Of a stretch of 35,601 nt of DNA, positions 24,799 through 32,775 are shown one piece after another; the stretch's first letter is position 1; every line of letters begins with the position of its first letter. The translations under genes and the position numbers were made by a program. The DNA comes from Saprospiraceae bacterium (lineage in GTDB: Bacteria; Bacteroidota; Bacteroidia; Chitinophagales; Saprospiraceae). The stretch covers positions 1-35,601 of the forward strand of contig JANTGI010000015.1 in assembly GCA_024762995.1 (NCBI GenBank), written 5' to 3'. The notes beneath the pieces are model-generated. The model saw nothing but the letters and a program-made list of their open reading frames with translations. It was not told the origin of the DNA and did not search any database.

Positions 24799-25099
24799 TT
24801 TTTTAGCAAAATTAGTCTAAACTTGTAAATTTCCCAAAAAAATAGCGGTAAAATGGAAGAAAACCTTTGTGTGGAGATATCCTGGTGTGACGGTTTTAGT
24901 TTTATGGGTCTGATCAAATCCGGAGTTGGTGACGGGTTAAAGAGTTCATTAGTTGTCACCGTAAAAATTTAGGAAACTTACTGGTAACCTTTTCTTTCGC
25001 GGTTTCGCTCAATGATCTATGGTCTGCATACCGGGGTCGCTTCCGCTGAAATCCGGAGATGGTCACATGCGCAACCATAATAAGGATGGAAAAAGATGA
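24799..25099. other. Non-coding gap with one promoter
   Basis: Apart from the promoter at 24807-24837 I see no gene, repeat or strong hairpin in this 301-bp gap between the 190-residue protein and the histidine kinase. Short open frames here are broken and show no family resemblance. Confidence 0.5.
24807..24837 (-). promoter_or_regulatory. Consensus promoter TTG-N20-TAATTTTG
   Basis: On the minus strand TTG (24835-24837) is followed after 20 bp by TAATTTTG (24807-24814). The predicted start point, near 24800, is almost at the ATG at 24798, so the message may be leaderless. Confidence 0.65.
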
Positions 25100-28000
25100 T
25101 TAGACCCTTTCGGAAACGGTATCATTCAAATTACTCATAATTCGGGAAGTTTTGAGTCGAACGGTGAAAATGGTTCCTTCTCCCCGGTTGGTGGTAAACA
25201 TAATGTCACCATTGTGAGATTCTACGATGCTTTTGCAAATGTGAAGCCCCAAGCCCGTGCCCGAATTTTTGGTGGTAAAATTAGGTGTAAATACCTTATC
25301 TGTCATGTGCTCAGGAATACCGACGCCATTATCTTTGATGCTGACGATGGCATAATTTTGTTCTAAAGTAAGGGATAAAACGATAACCCCCTGATGGTCA
25401 TCAGGAATCGCTTGGACGGCATTTTTTACAAGGTTGCTGAAAACCCTTTCGATTTGACCTTTATTTCCATTGACATAGACACTTTCTTCGGGTAATTGAA
25501 CGAATACATCGACATTGGTTTCATTTTCATGAAGCATCGCAATGTCTGTCAATATTTTGTTGATAAGGATATTTTCTCTAGCGCCTTCAGCGATGTTGGC
25601 GACATCTTGGAAATTAGCTACTTTTCTTAGCAAGGAGTTAATCTGGGTTAAAATAATCTCCGTGACGCGATCAGTCCGTTTTTCTACTTGATCCATATCC
25701 ATCTTGCGGTCTCTAATGCTACGTTGGAAGTGCTGGATATGGAGCTGAATGGGTGTTAAAGGATTCTTGATATCATGAGCCACTTGTCGCGCCATATCTC
25801 TCCAAGCACTTTCTTTTTCCATTTTTATGACCAACTGGTGGTGCATTTCTTTTTCCTTTAGACTTTCGTTATAAACATTGACAAAATCCTTAAACTCATC
25901 ATCATCTTCCCAAATAATGGGTTCGTTCTTGTTGCGTCTAATGGCATTACTAAGCCGCTTGATAGGGGCTGCAAGAAACCTGGAGCCAATCACGATAAAC
26001 CCAAGAGCAATAATGAATAGGGCTATATAAGCAATTAAAAGACGGCTTACAAAGTCATTAAAGGCATTGAGTCGTGCTTGTTCTTTGGTGTAGTAGGGGA
26101 TGCCTAAGTAGCCTATTACATCGCCGGAGTGTTTGACAGGGAAATAAGAGGACTTAAATTGGACATTACCGATATCTTCATTTTTTATTTGTTGTGATGC
26201 CCGATTTTGTGACAAATAAACGAAGGCGGACGCATCCATTTCCGGAGGAACTACCCCTTTGAGATACACTTCATTTTTTGAGGAGTAAATTAGTTGTCCA
26301 TTTAGTCCAAAAAAGTTGATGGCATCCATCTTATGAATGACAGACAATGGGTAGATGGCGGCTTCGACAACATCTTGCAAGGAGTCAATAGGAGTCGTTG
26401 TTGGATAATTTAAAAGGGTGTAGTAAAGATTGGTATGTATGGCTCCACTTTTTCTTAAAAGTCTTTTGTCGTGGTATTGTTTATTTGAATTATTAAAGTG
26501 AATGGCTGTAACAATGCCGATGGCAATGAAGGAAATGTACATTAGGATTAAAAAACCGGATTGAACTTTGGCATAAAAGGAGTGTCCGGGTAGGAGTTTG
26601 ATTTGAAGCCCTTCCGGAATAAAGCGGATTAATTTATTGATTAGATTAATGATGATGGCAAGGATAGAAATTAAAAAGAAGAGCATGGAGAAGAGTGATA
26701 AAAACTGCATCACTCCGCCTGCTTTTTTTCTCATTAGGACGACATTTCCATTTGGGCTGTGATATACATAGTTGATATAAGGGCCATTTTTGCTTTTAAC
26801 TCCTTCTCCCGGCGGAGGGATTTCTTCTAGTGAATAATACTTGTTTTGGATATTTCCTTTTTTGCGAATGCAGACGTCTCCTTTAAAAGTCGCATAGTCA
26901 TAGTCTCCAATCTCCTTCAGTTTAACATAGTCAGAACTAGAAGAGAAAATGGGAGAATTGATGTTTTCAGTGCCGAGAATTTCTGATTTTAATTCGATAA
27001 CCAAGGTTTCTTCAAAGTCCTTGATTCGTATTTTTTGTTCTACAAAATAGGAAAATCCACCGTTAGAAGTATTGAGTAAGTAGAGATTCTTATATGGGTG
27101 TATTTGGAGTGCATTGGCTATTTTGTTGCGGTATTCACTTTCTGTAAAGGACTGATCTAAGAAAGAGGGGCCGTCATCATTAAATAAATAAAAGTTATGG
27201 GAAAAATTATTAGAAAGATATTTGCTTTGTTGCAGATGATTAATAAGTAAGAGTTGCGCTTTGTCATACTTGTAAAAATAGGGTCTTGGAGCATATACAC
27301 TATCCCAGCTGGGGTCGATGACGATTTGGTGGAGTTGGTCAATGATCTCTTTTTCTGCGGTGGTATCTCTTTCTTCCGAAAGGGTTTGGGCATATTTTTC
27401 CATTTCTTCATACTCTCTGGTATTCTGGAAATAATAAATGGCCACAGCAGCAAATAAGGATGTCAATCCAAACCAAATATAAATCTCATACGGCTCTCGC
27501 CTTGGACGGTCTGAAATATAAAAATCCAGAGCAAAAGGCAATAAAATCGCCGTACCATAAAGAATGGAATTTCGATAAGGTAAGTTGAAAACGACCAAAG
27601 TGATTAGGACGAGAAAAAAGGCCAACGCAATGCAAAGGGCTCTTTCATAGCGGTTTAGGTTTAGTTTGCTGATAAATTTTATCATCCAAAGGGCAAATAA
27701 AACCAAGGCGGTTAAGGAAATAATCACGACGGTCAACCCAAGCAGACTGTCCATCTTGTGCTCAAGTAGTGCCAAAAAACTGATATTGACGTCTGACGAG
27801 ATGATGATTTGCTTATAAATAGCTAATACAACAATAATCCCCGTCATCAAAGCAATATTCAGACCGACACTAATGCCTATTTTCTGCCAATATTTTAGGT
27901 TGTTATCTTGTCGAAAGACATAGGTTTTGTTGAGATAGACCATTAACCAAACAAAAGTGACGGCATTGAACAGGACGACCGCCAAGGAAACATTGAGGAC

Positions 28001-28825
28001 TTTTAATTGAAGTGTGTCGGCAAGCGCACCAAGACCGTTGAGTTTTACGGCCGGGTCAAAAAAGTTAAGTAAAACGGTGATTATAGTTAGGATGGCTAAT
28101 AAAAACATAGTGCCCCGGGTGGGGTTGGTTTGGCTTAGCTTATTTCCTATTTGGTTGGCGATGCTCAGGAAGAAGAAAAAAGCCAAGCCGAAAAATAAGA
28201 TTAACCATTTTTGGGTCGGTGTATCGACGAAATCAGGCTCCGGGCTCAGATAGGTTTTGCCACTAGATGGTCCCCTTATGACATTGGGACTCTCCACTTG
28301 CCGGACTTTGATTTTGGCGGGTATATTGGGGTCTGCTCGGAATAGGTTGGATGGCTTTAATTTGTCAATTTGGTAGGCGTATTTTATTGGGATGATGCCG
28401 ATTCCAACCCTTTTTTTGTGGTCGTCCGAAGTGTATTCTTTTTTTACGATGTAGGTATAGGCGTTGGATGTTTTGTGAAAGCCATTATGGTCAAGCGAGC
28501 GAAAAATACTATCTGGCAGAAAAAGTTTGTTGTTAAACCACTTGACTAGTTGGCCATCTTCATAGGCCAGTAGGGTGTATGGTTGGTTGTAAAGGTGGTC
28601 AAACTTGTTGTTATTCGTTGTAGAATCGGGATAAAAGGCTAGGTTGAAAAACTCCGGGTCTTCTAAATTCTTTTTGACACTTAAGTAGTCCTTGTTGAGT
28701 TGTTTTTGAATGGTTTTGGTGTACTTTTTAAGTACTAAATCCGGTGTGTTGGAAAAATTCAAATAGATTCCTGCTCCTAACGAAAGAAGAAATAAAACAA
28801 CTAATATATAAAAGGAGTTTTTCAT
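25100..28825 (-). CDS. Large NtrY-like sensor histidine kinase, 1241 aa
   Basis: The N-terminal part has about twelve hydrophobic segments: one near 5-22, a block of about eight between 205 and 470, then pairs near 710-780 and 935-957. Large extracytoplasmic regions lie between them. A HAMP-like segment (about 960-1000) leads to the H-box VAHDIKNPLTP with phospho-acceptor His1017. Then come the N-box (VFSNLVKNAVQAI, about 1124-1136), G1 (DNGVGIPEH from 1165) and G2 (GTGLGLHICK from 1189). The HDIKNPLTPIQ form of the H-box is typical of NtrY-type kinases. No response regulator is present in the window. A consensus promoter is found at 28872-28902. The signal is unknown; most of the length is membrane and sensor. 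Confidence 0.9.
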   Translation of the reverse strand: MKNSFYILVVLFLLSLGAGIYLNFSNTPDLVLKKYTKTIQKQLNKDYLSVKKNLEDPEFFNLAFYPDSTTNNNKFDHLYNQPYTLLAYEDGQLVKWFNNKLFLPDSIFRSLDHNGFHKTSNAYTYIVKKEYTSDDHKKRVGIGIIPIKYAYQIDKLKPSNLFRADPNIPAKIKVRQVESPNVIRGPSSGKTYLSPEPDFVDTPTQKWLILFFGLAFFFFLSIANQIGNKLSQTNPTRGTMFLLAILTIITVLLNFFDPAVKLNGLGALADTLQLKVLNVSLAVVLFNAVTFVWLMVYLNKTYVFRQDNNLKYWQKIGISVGLNIALMTGIIVVLAIYKQIIISSDVNISFLALLEHKMDSLLGLTVVIISLTALVLFALWMIKFISKLNLNRYERALCIALAFFLVLITLVVFNLPYRNSILYGTAILLPFALDFYISDRPRREPYEIYIWFGLTSLFAAVAIYYFQNTREYEEMEKYAQTLSEERDTTAEKEIIDQLHQIVIDPSWDSVYAPRPYFYKYDKAQLLLINHLQQSKYLSNNFSHNFYLFNDDGPSFLDQSFTESEYRNKIANALQIHPYKNLYLLNTSNGGFSYFVEQKIRIKDFEETLVIELKSEILGTENINSPIFSSSSDYVKLKEIGDYDYATFKGDVCIRKKGNIQNKYYSLEEIPPPGEGVKSKNGPYINYVYHSPNGNVVLMRKKAGGVMQFLSLFSMLFFLISILAIIINLINKLIRFIPEGLQIKLLPGHSFYAKVQSGFLILMYISFIAIGIVTAIHFNNSNKQYHDKRLLRKSGAIHTNLYYTLLNYPTTTPIDSLQDVVEAAIYPLSVIHKMDAINFFGLNGQLIYSSKNEVYLKGVVPPEMDASAFVYLSQNRASQQIKNEDIGNVQFKSSYFPVKHSGDVIGYLGIPYYTKEQARLNAFNDFVSRLLIAYIALFIIALGFIVIGSRFLAAPIKRLSNAIRRNKNEPIIWEDDDEFKDFVNVYNESLKEKEMHHQLVIKMEKESAWRDMARQVAHDIKNPLTPIQLHIQHFQRSIRDRKMDMDQVEKRTDRVTEIILTQINSLLRKVANFQDVANIAEGARENILINKILTDIAMLHENETNVDVFVQLPEESVYVNGNKGQIERVFSNLVKNAVQAIPDDHQGVIVLSLTLEQNYAIVSIKDNGVGIPEHMTDKVFTPNFTTKNSGTGLGLHICKSIVESHNGDIMFTTNRGEGTIFTVRLKTSRIMSNLNDTVSERV

Positions 28826-28871
28826 AAAAGGAGCCGAGTCGTTTTGGTAGTGTATTCATTCTGCCAAGCTG

Positions 28872-28902
28872 CAAATATAGCAAAATCAAATATTAAAATC
28901 AA
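28872..28902 (-). promoter_or_regulatory. Consensus promoter of the histidine kinase gene
   Basis: On the minus strand TTG (28900-28902) and TATATTTG (28872-28879) are spaced by 20 bp. The predicted start near 28865 gives a leader of about 40 bases before the ATG at 28825. Confidence 0.65.
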
Positions 28903-29048
28903 TTAATATGTTGCTTGCTCTTCTTTTTAATGGGCTCATTTGCCTTTAAGCTTGGGTGATTGGAGGCTAAGTCATGGTCACTATACTGAAATTACTGAAA
29001 TTTGTTGCTTTTGTTGGGTGTTTTTTTTTGCCTTCGGCGCCCGCCTGC

Positions 29049-29086
29049 GACGGGCAGGTTCAGTTGTGACGGGCAGGTTCAGTTGC
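29049..29086 (+). repeat. Tandem 19-bp duplication
   Basis: GACGGGCAGGTTCAGTTG occurs twice in a row (29049-29067 and 29068-29086) with only the final base differing (T or C). It is preceded by CCTGC, which could pair with GCAGG in the first unit. Confidence 0.8.
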
Positions 29087-29305
29087 CTTCGGCAATGAGT
29101 CAATCAAATTATGATCTCCACTATTTGTCAGGCACTTATATGAATTTATTGTCTGCTCAATTGCTCGCCGCCTCCTACGGACAGACTCCCGAATATTTTA
29201 CACCGCCTTTGGGTTCATCTCTGTGCCAAAGCTCCATTGCCGCCAAAAGGCGTTTATCTTATCCCGTGTGGGAAACAAAAAGGCGTCTTGGGATGTTTAT
29301 TGACG

Positions 29306-29690
29306 GACTGCAAGTCGTTCTATCGCATCATTCTTGATGAGGAAAGTCCGGACAACGTAGAGCACCATACCATCTAACGGATGGGATTTTTTTGAAATAC
29401 AGATAGTGCCACAGAAATATACCGCCTGACTTGTCGGGTAAGGGTGAAAACGTGCGGTAAGAGCGCACGCGGCCTGTCAGTAATGGCAGGTTGGGGTAAA
29501 CCTTATGGGTTGAAATGTCACGTATATCTTAGTAATCCATTGAGGATTGTTGAGTTGCTCGCTCAACTAGTACGCTAGCTAAGAAGGGTAGGCAGATAGA
29601 GTCTAAGGGTGACTTTAGACCTAGATAAATGATAGAAACATTGAGTCTTCAATGTACAGAATCCGGCTTATAGGCTTGCAGTCTTTTTTT
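29306..29690 (+). ncRNA. rnpB: RNase P RNA (M1 RNA)
   Basis: This is the catalytic RNA that trims the 5' end of precursor tRNAs. The conserved core is plain: GAGGAAAGTCCGGAC at 29339-29353, then GGTAAGGGTGAAA and GTGCGGTAAGAGCGCAC (about 29436-29469). Near the 3' end are AGAGTC... and ACAGAATCCGGCTTAT (about 29657-29672). The closing P1 helix pairs GACTGCAAG (29306-29314) with CTTGCAGTC (29675-29683), which fixes both ends, and seven T (29684-29690) act as terminator. The length of about 378 bases to the end of P1 fits a type A bacterial RNA. A MITE-type end begins immediately after the T run. Confidence 0.95.
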
Positions 29691-29738
29691 GTAACTGTTT
29701 AGGTACTCGTTAGTTTTTGATATAAAATGCCCTTTTTG
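29691..29738 (+). mobile_element. MITE-like element, left-end fragment (copy C)
   Basis: GTAACTGTTTAGGTACTCG, a 3-base gap of similarity and then TTTTTGATATAAAATGCCC match the first 48 bp of copies A and B. Similarity stops after 29738, and no right-hand end is present before the pth gene. It begins directly after the rnpB terminator T run. Confidence 0.7.
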
Positions 29739-29787
29739 GTATTATTTTTTACTCCTTTGTTTTGGCTTTGATATTCAAGCACTTACC

Positions 29788-30348
29788 TTATTTGTTGAGC
29801 TCAGTCATCGTTTTTGCGATGCCCAAAAAGGGTAGGCCTAGGATGGCATCGACTGTTTTGTTGATGATTTCGGGGAGTTTTTCGTTTTCTTCATCGGACC
29901 ATTTTCCGAGCACATACTCCACTTGCTTGCCTTTGTGAAAATCATTGCCCACTCCAATACGGATTCTAGGGTAGTTATTTTGCCCTAAAACACTATTTAG
30001 ACTTTTTAGGCCATTGTGCCCGCCATCACTGCCTTTGGCTCTCAAGCGTATTTTTCCGAAAGGTAAATTCAAATCATCTACAATAATAATAACTCTGTCA
30101 ATGGGGATTTTTTCTTTTTGCATCCAATATCGGACTGCTTTCCCGCTAAGGTTCATGTAAGTAGAGGGCTTCAGCAAGATAAAAGTGCGCCCGCGATGCT
30201 TGAATTTAGCGGTTTCTCCTTGTTTGTTGGGCTCAAAAGAAGCTCCTTTTTTGTCCGCAAGGGCATCAACGACCTTAAAGCCGATATTGTGTCTTGTATT
30301 TTTGTATTCCTGCCCTATATTTCCTAGGCCAACGATAAGGTATTTCAT
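29788..30348 (-). CDS. pth: Aminoacyl-tRNA (peptidyl-tRNA) hydrolase, 186 aa
   Basis: Pth recycles tRNAs by hydrolysing peptidyl-tRNA released from stalled ribosomes. The N-terminus KYLIVGLGNIGQEYKNTRHNIG holds the conserved Asn and catalytic His (His20 region), followed by the motif YMNLSG, the aspartate in VDDLNLPFG and GSDGGHNGLKS. The length from the ATG at 30348 is normal. An earlier in-frame ATG at 30417 would add 23 basic residues and overlap the upstream TrpF-like gene by 14 bp, so a longer form is possible. The gene is convergent with rnpB. Confidence 0.93.
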   Translation of the reverse strand: MKYLIVGLGNIGQEYKNTRHNIGFKVVDALADKKGASFEPNKQGETAKFKHRGRTFILLKPSTYMNLSGKAVRYWMQKEKIPIDRVIIIVDDLNLPFGKIRLRAKGSDGGHNGLKSLNSVLGQNNYPRIRIGVGNDFHKGKQVEYVLGKWSDEENEKLPEIINKTVDAILGLPFLGIAKTMTELNK

Positions 30349-30403
30349 GGAAGTATCCTGTTCTTTTTGATGTTTTTTATGGATAAACTGCGCCAGCCAC
30401 TTT

Positions 30404-31021
30404 CTAAATAGGTTCATCTTGCAGAAATTCAAATAAAGTGTCCAATTCTTCAAAGGATTTTATGCCGACCACTTCCTCTTTGCCAACAGCATTTACGGTG
30501 ATGCCCGTAGGTTGAAATTCACGAATAAGCTGCGGAGATAAGTCATTATTTTTATTTTCTAAAAGTATATCGTAAGTCTCGCATAATTCTTTGATAATGA
30601 GCTTGTTGTCGTTTATGCCGGCAGGTATTTTTAGGACAAAGTAGTCCACAAAAGGAGCAGACCATTCAAGTATTCTAGCCCAGTCAGGGTTTGTGGTACT
30701 ATCAATTTCTTTAAATATCGTTGCCGAAAAACCATCTTGAATAATACCCAAAGGCGTATCCATGTCAAGCAAAATACCATCCAGCCCAAACCGAGAAATA
30801 GCTTCTTTGATTTCTTGTTGTGTCGGATTGATAAAGCGCCCAACGACGGCCGGGCCTTGAATCCAATTTTTTATTTCCGTTAAATCCGCCGATGCAATAG
30901 ATTCCGGTAGCCCCGGAGTTAACAAAAAGCTCACCCAATCCACTTCATGAGCCGCAAAAAAACGGGCATCAGCCAAAGAGGTCAGTTGGTTGGCAAGTAC
31001 TTTGTATTTTAACATGAGCAT
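30404..31021 (-). CDS. TrpF-like (beta/alpha)8 protein lacking catalytic residues, 205 aa
   Basis: Length and several segments match phosphoribosylanthranilate isomerase (TrpF): KYKVLANQLTSLADARFFAAHE aligns with the KICG-T-LEDA opening; VVGRFINPTQQEI with the FVN-- segment; and ITVNAVGKEEVVGIKSFEEL with the terminal VDVSSGVE region. The expected catalytic Cys is Leu9, the following Gly is Ala10, the second-half Asp is not present in VDYFVLKIP, and the phosphate-binding SGGL is ENKN. It is therefore unlikely to isomerise PRA. ATG at 31021 (or 31015) is used because the earlier TTG at 31069 lies in the promoter's -33 element. It may overlap pth. Confidence 0.7.
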   Translation of the reverse strand: MLMLKYKVLANQLTSLADARFFAAHEVDWVSFLLTPGLPESIASADLTEIKNWIQGPAVVGRFINPTQQEIKEAISRFGLDGILLDMDTPLGIIQDGFSATIFKEIDSTTNPDWARILEWSAPFVDYFVLKIPAGINDNKLIIKELCETYDILLENKNNDLSPQLIREFQPTGITVNAVGKEEVVGIKSFEELDTLFEFLQDEPI

Positions 31022-31038
31022 GTAGTTTGTGGTGGGAA

Positions 31039-31069
31039 CAAAGGTATGGTTATTTTGTTCTTCTGCCAA
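31039..31069 (-). promoter_or_regulatory. Consensus promoter TTG-N20-TACCTTTG
   Basis: On the minus strand TTG (31067-31069) is spaced 20 bp from TACCTTTG (31039-31046). Transcription would start near 31032, which supports the downstream ATG start of the TrpF-like gene and probably also serves pth. Confidence 0.6.
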
Positions 31070-31119
31070 GGTGAGTTAGGTGTAAGCTTGCGCAAAATGG
31101 GGAGGATTCGAGTTTTATT

Positions 31120-31149
31120 TTGTTGATAGACCTTTTTTACCTAATTTCG
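31120..31149 (+). promoter_or_regulatory. Possible recA promoter
   Basis: TTG at 31120-31122 and TAATTTCG at 31142-31149 are spaced 19 bp; the -7 element has one mismatch from TAnnTTTG. A leader of about 43 bases would precede the ATG. No LexA-type inverted repeat was recognised. Confidence 0.4.
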
Positions 31150-31198
31150 CTCCGAGTTTTGTCAAATGGTTGGCAAAGGAAAATGAACGAACTCAATT

Positions 31199-32218
31199 AT
31201 GTCAAAAGAATTAGAGAATAAGAAAAAATCTCTCGAATTAGTCATCAATAAGTTGGATAAGCTCTACGGCAAAGGGACGGTCATGCGTCTTGGTGACCGG
31301 CAAGTAGCAGAGGAGAATGTCATTTCTACGGGTTCTTTGGGCTTGGATATCGCTCTTGGGGTCGGTGGATTTCCTTATGGGCGGGTGATAGAGATTTATG
31401 GGCCGGAGTCGTCCGGTAAAACCACGCTGGCTATCCATGCCATCGCCGAATGTCAAAAATCAGGGGGCATCGCCGCATTTATTGATGCCGAACATGCTTT
31501 TGACCGTAATTATGCGGCTAATTTGGGGGTCGATGTGGAGAGTTTGCTTATCTCGCAACCTGACTTTGGTGAGCAGGCTTTGGAGATTACAGAAAATTTG
31601 ATAAGCTCGGCGGCGATAGATATTATTGTGGTGGATTCGGTGGCGGCTTTGGTGCCGAGAGCCGAAATCGAAGGAGAGATGGGAGACTCAAAGATGGGGC
31701 TTCAAGCCAGATTGATGTCGCAGGCGATGCGAAAATTAACGGCCATCGTGGGCAAAACCAATACAGTTTTGATTTTTATTAATCAATTGCGGGAGAAGAT
31801 AGGGGTGATGTTTGGTAATCCGGAAGTGACCACCGGGGGTAATGCTTTAAAGTTTTATGCCAGTATGCGTCTGGATATTCGCCGAAATGGTCAAGCCCTG
31901 AAAGATGCCGAAGGGAATGTTGTCGGCAATCACGTCAAAGTCAAAGTGGCCAAAAACAAAGTCGCCCCGCCGTTTAGAGTAGCAGAGTTTGACATCATCT
32001 ATGGTAAAGGTATTTCCAAAAATGGCGAAATTATTGATCTCGGTGTGGCGTATGATATCGTCGGGAAAAGTGGCTCTTGGTACAGTTACAATGGAACCAA
32101 AATTGCCCAAGGTCGAAATAGCGCCATTCAGTTTTTGGAAGACAATCCGGAATTGGCGGATGAGTTAGAAGGGTTGATTAAACAAGCCATTTTGGGAGAA
32201 GAAAACAAAGATTCATAG
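31199..32218 (+). CDS. recA: Recombinase RecA, 339 aa
   Basis: RecA forms filaments on single-stranded DNA, drives homologous recombination and triggers the SOS response. The Walker A motif GPESSGKTT is near 66-74, followed by FIDAEHAFD, the Walker B-like [15 protein letters not shown], and loop regions [21 protein letters not shown] and [17 protein letters not shown]. The length is normal and no intein or truncation is seen. An ATL gene starts 4 bp after the stop, so the two are almost certainly co-transcribed. The TrpF-like gene is divergent upstream. Confidence 0.98.
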   Translation: MSKELENKKKSLELVINKLDKLYGKGTVMRLGDRQVAEENVISTGSLGLDIALGVGGFPYGRVIEIYGPESSGKTTLAIHAIAECQKSGGIAAFIDAEHAFDRNYAANLGVDVESLLISQPDFGEQALEITENLISSAAIDIIVVDSVAALVPRAEIEGEMGDSKMGLQARLMSQAMRKLTAIVGKTNTVLIFINQLREKIGVMFGNPEVTTGGNALKFYASMRLDIRRNGQALKDAEGNVVGNHVKVKVAKNKVAPPFRVAEFDIIYGKGISKNGEIIDLGVAYDIVGKSGSWYSYNGTKIAQGRNSAIQFLEDNPELADELEGLIKQAILGEENKDS

Positions 32219-32222
32219 CTCG

Positions 32223-32543
32223 ATGTCTGCCTACCAACAAGATATTTATGATATTGTCCGCCTTATTCCGAAAGGAAGGGTGACGACCTACGGGCGGATT
32301 GCAGATTATCTGGCGCTTGGCTCTGCTCGCATGGTCGGGTGGGCCATGAATCAGTCTCATAAAACGGATCCTTCTATTCCCGCTCATCGAGTGGTCAATC
32401 GTAAAGGGGAATTGACCGGGAGATTACATTTTGGGACCCCAACCAGAATGCAGGAATTGCTCGAAAAAGAAGGTATAACCATCAAAAACCATTGTATTGT
32501 TCACTTTGACCAACTTGTGTGGTCGCCAATAGAAATTGAATAG
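32223..32543 (+). CDS. Alkyltransferase-like (ATL) DNA-repair protein, 106 aa
   Basis: This is a single-domain member of the MGMT C-terminal family. It has the DNA-binding part (IPKGRVTTYGRIADYLAL, about 15-32; the arginine finger in SARMVGWAMN, 34-43) and the active-site region IPAHRVVN at about 57-64. The alkyl-acceptor cysteine of PCHR is replaced by alanine, which defines ATL proteins. ATLs bind O6-alkylguanine without removing it and hand the lesion to nucleotide-excision repair, so it is not a broken methyltransferase. It follows recA by 4 bp. A MITE-like element begins 8 bp after its stop. Confidence 0.88.
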   Translation: MSAYQQDIYDIVRLIPKGRVTTYGRIADYLALGSARMVGWAMNQSHKTDPSIPAHRVVNRKGELTGRLHFGTPTRMQELLEKEGITIKNHCIVHFDQLVWSPIEIE

Positions 32544-32550
32544 ATTTTAG

Positions 32551-32755
32551 GTAACTGTTTAGTTGCCCGCTAGTTTTTGCTATAAAATGCCTTTTTTGCG
32601 CCTGCCTGCCCCTTCAGGCCTGTTTTTGCCCAATTTTTCTCACGTAAGATGATACAAGGTATGCCTTGTATCTACGTATCAAAAGGCATAGGCAGGTTCA
32701 TCAGACACAAAAATGACTATTTTTTGCCTAAAAACAGGAGCACCTAAACAGTTAC
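32551..32755. mobile_element. MITE-like element, copy B (205 bp)
   Basis: The ends GTAACTGTTTAGTTG (32551-32565) and CACCTAAACAGTTAC (32741-32755) are inverted repeats with 14 of 15 matches, and similarity extends imperfectly about 50 bp inward. It aligns with copy A at both ends but has a different middle, which contains a palindromic ATACAAGGTATGCCTTGTAT near 32652-32671. Flanking 8-mers agree at only 5 of 8 positions, so any target duplication has decayed. It has no coding capacity. Confidence 0.75.
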
Positions 32756-32775
32756 TTTTTTTGATAAAATGAAAC

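Larger units (their letters stand above)
28826..29305. other. Non-coding gap before rnpB
   Basis: This 480-bp gap contains the kinase promoter (28872-28902), a tandem 19-bp repeat (29049-29086) and two GCCTTCGGC hairpins (about 29030-29038 and 29084-29092). An open frame at 29002-29337 crosses the tandem repeat and enters rnpB; it shows no family resemblance and is not called. I could not find a matching promoter for rnpB. Confidence 0.5.

Noticed and set aside
29002-29337. Open frame of 111 codons before rnpB
   Set aside because: It crosses a tandem 19-bp duplication and enters the conserved 5' part of the RNase P RNA, so it is unlikely to be a gene.
30348-30453. N-terminally extended Pth
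   Set aside because: The earliest start is TTG inside the upstream gene. The conserved fold begins at the ATG at 30348; the ATG at 30417 remains only an alternative.
31021-31069. TTG start of the TrpF-like gene at 31069
   Set aside because: That TTG is the -33 element of a consensus promoter, so it would not be transcribed.
32223-32543. Broken methylguanine methyltransferase (Cys to Ala)
   Set aside because: Ala or Trp in place of the active Cys with other motifs intact is the defining feature of ATL proteins, so the gene is called as functional ATL.
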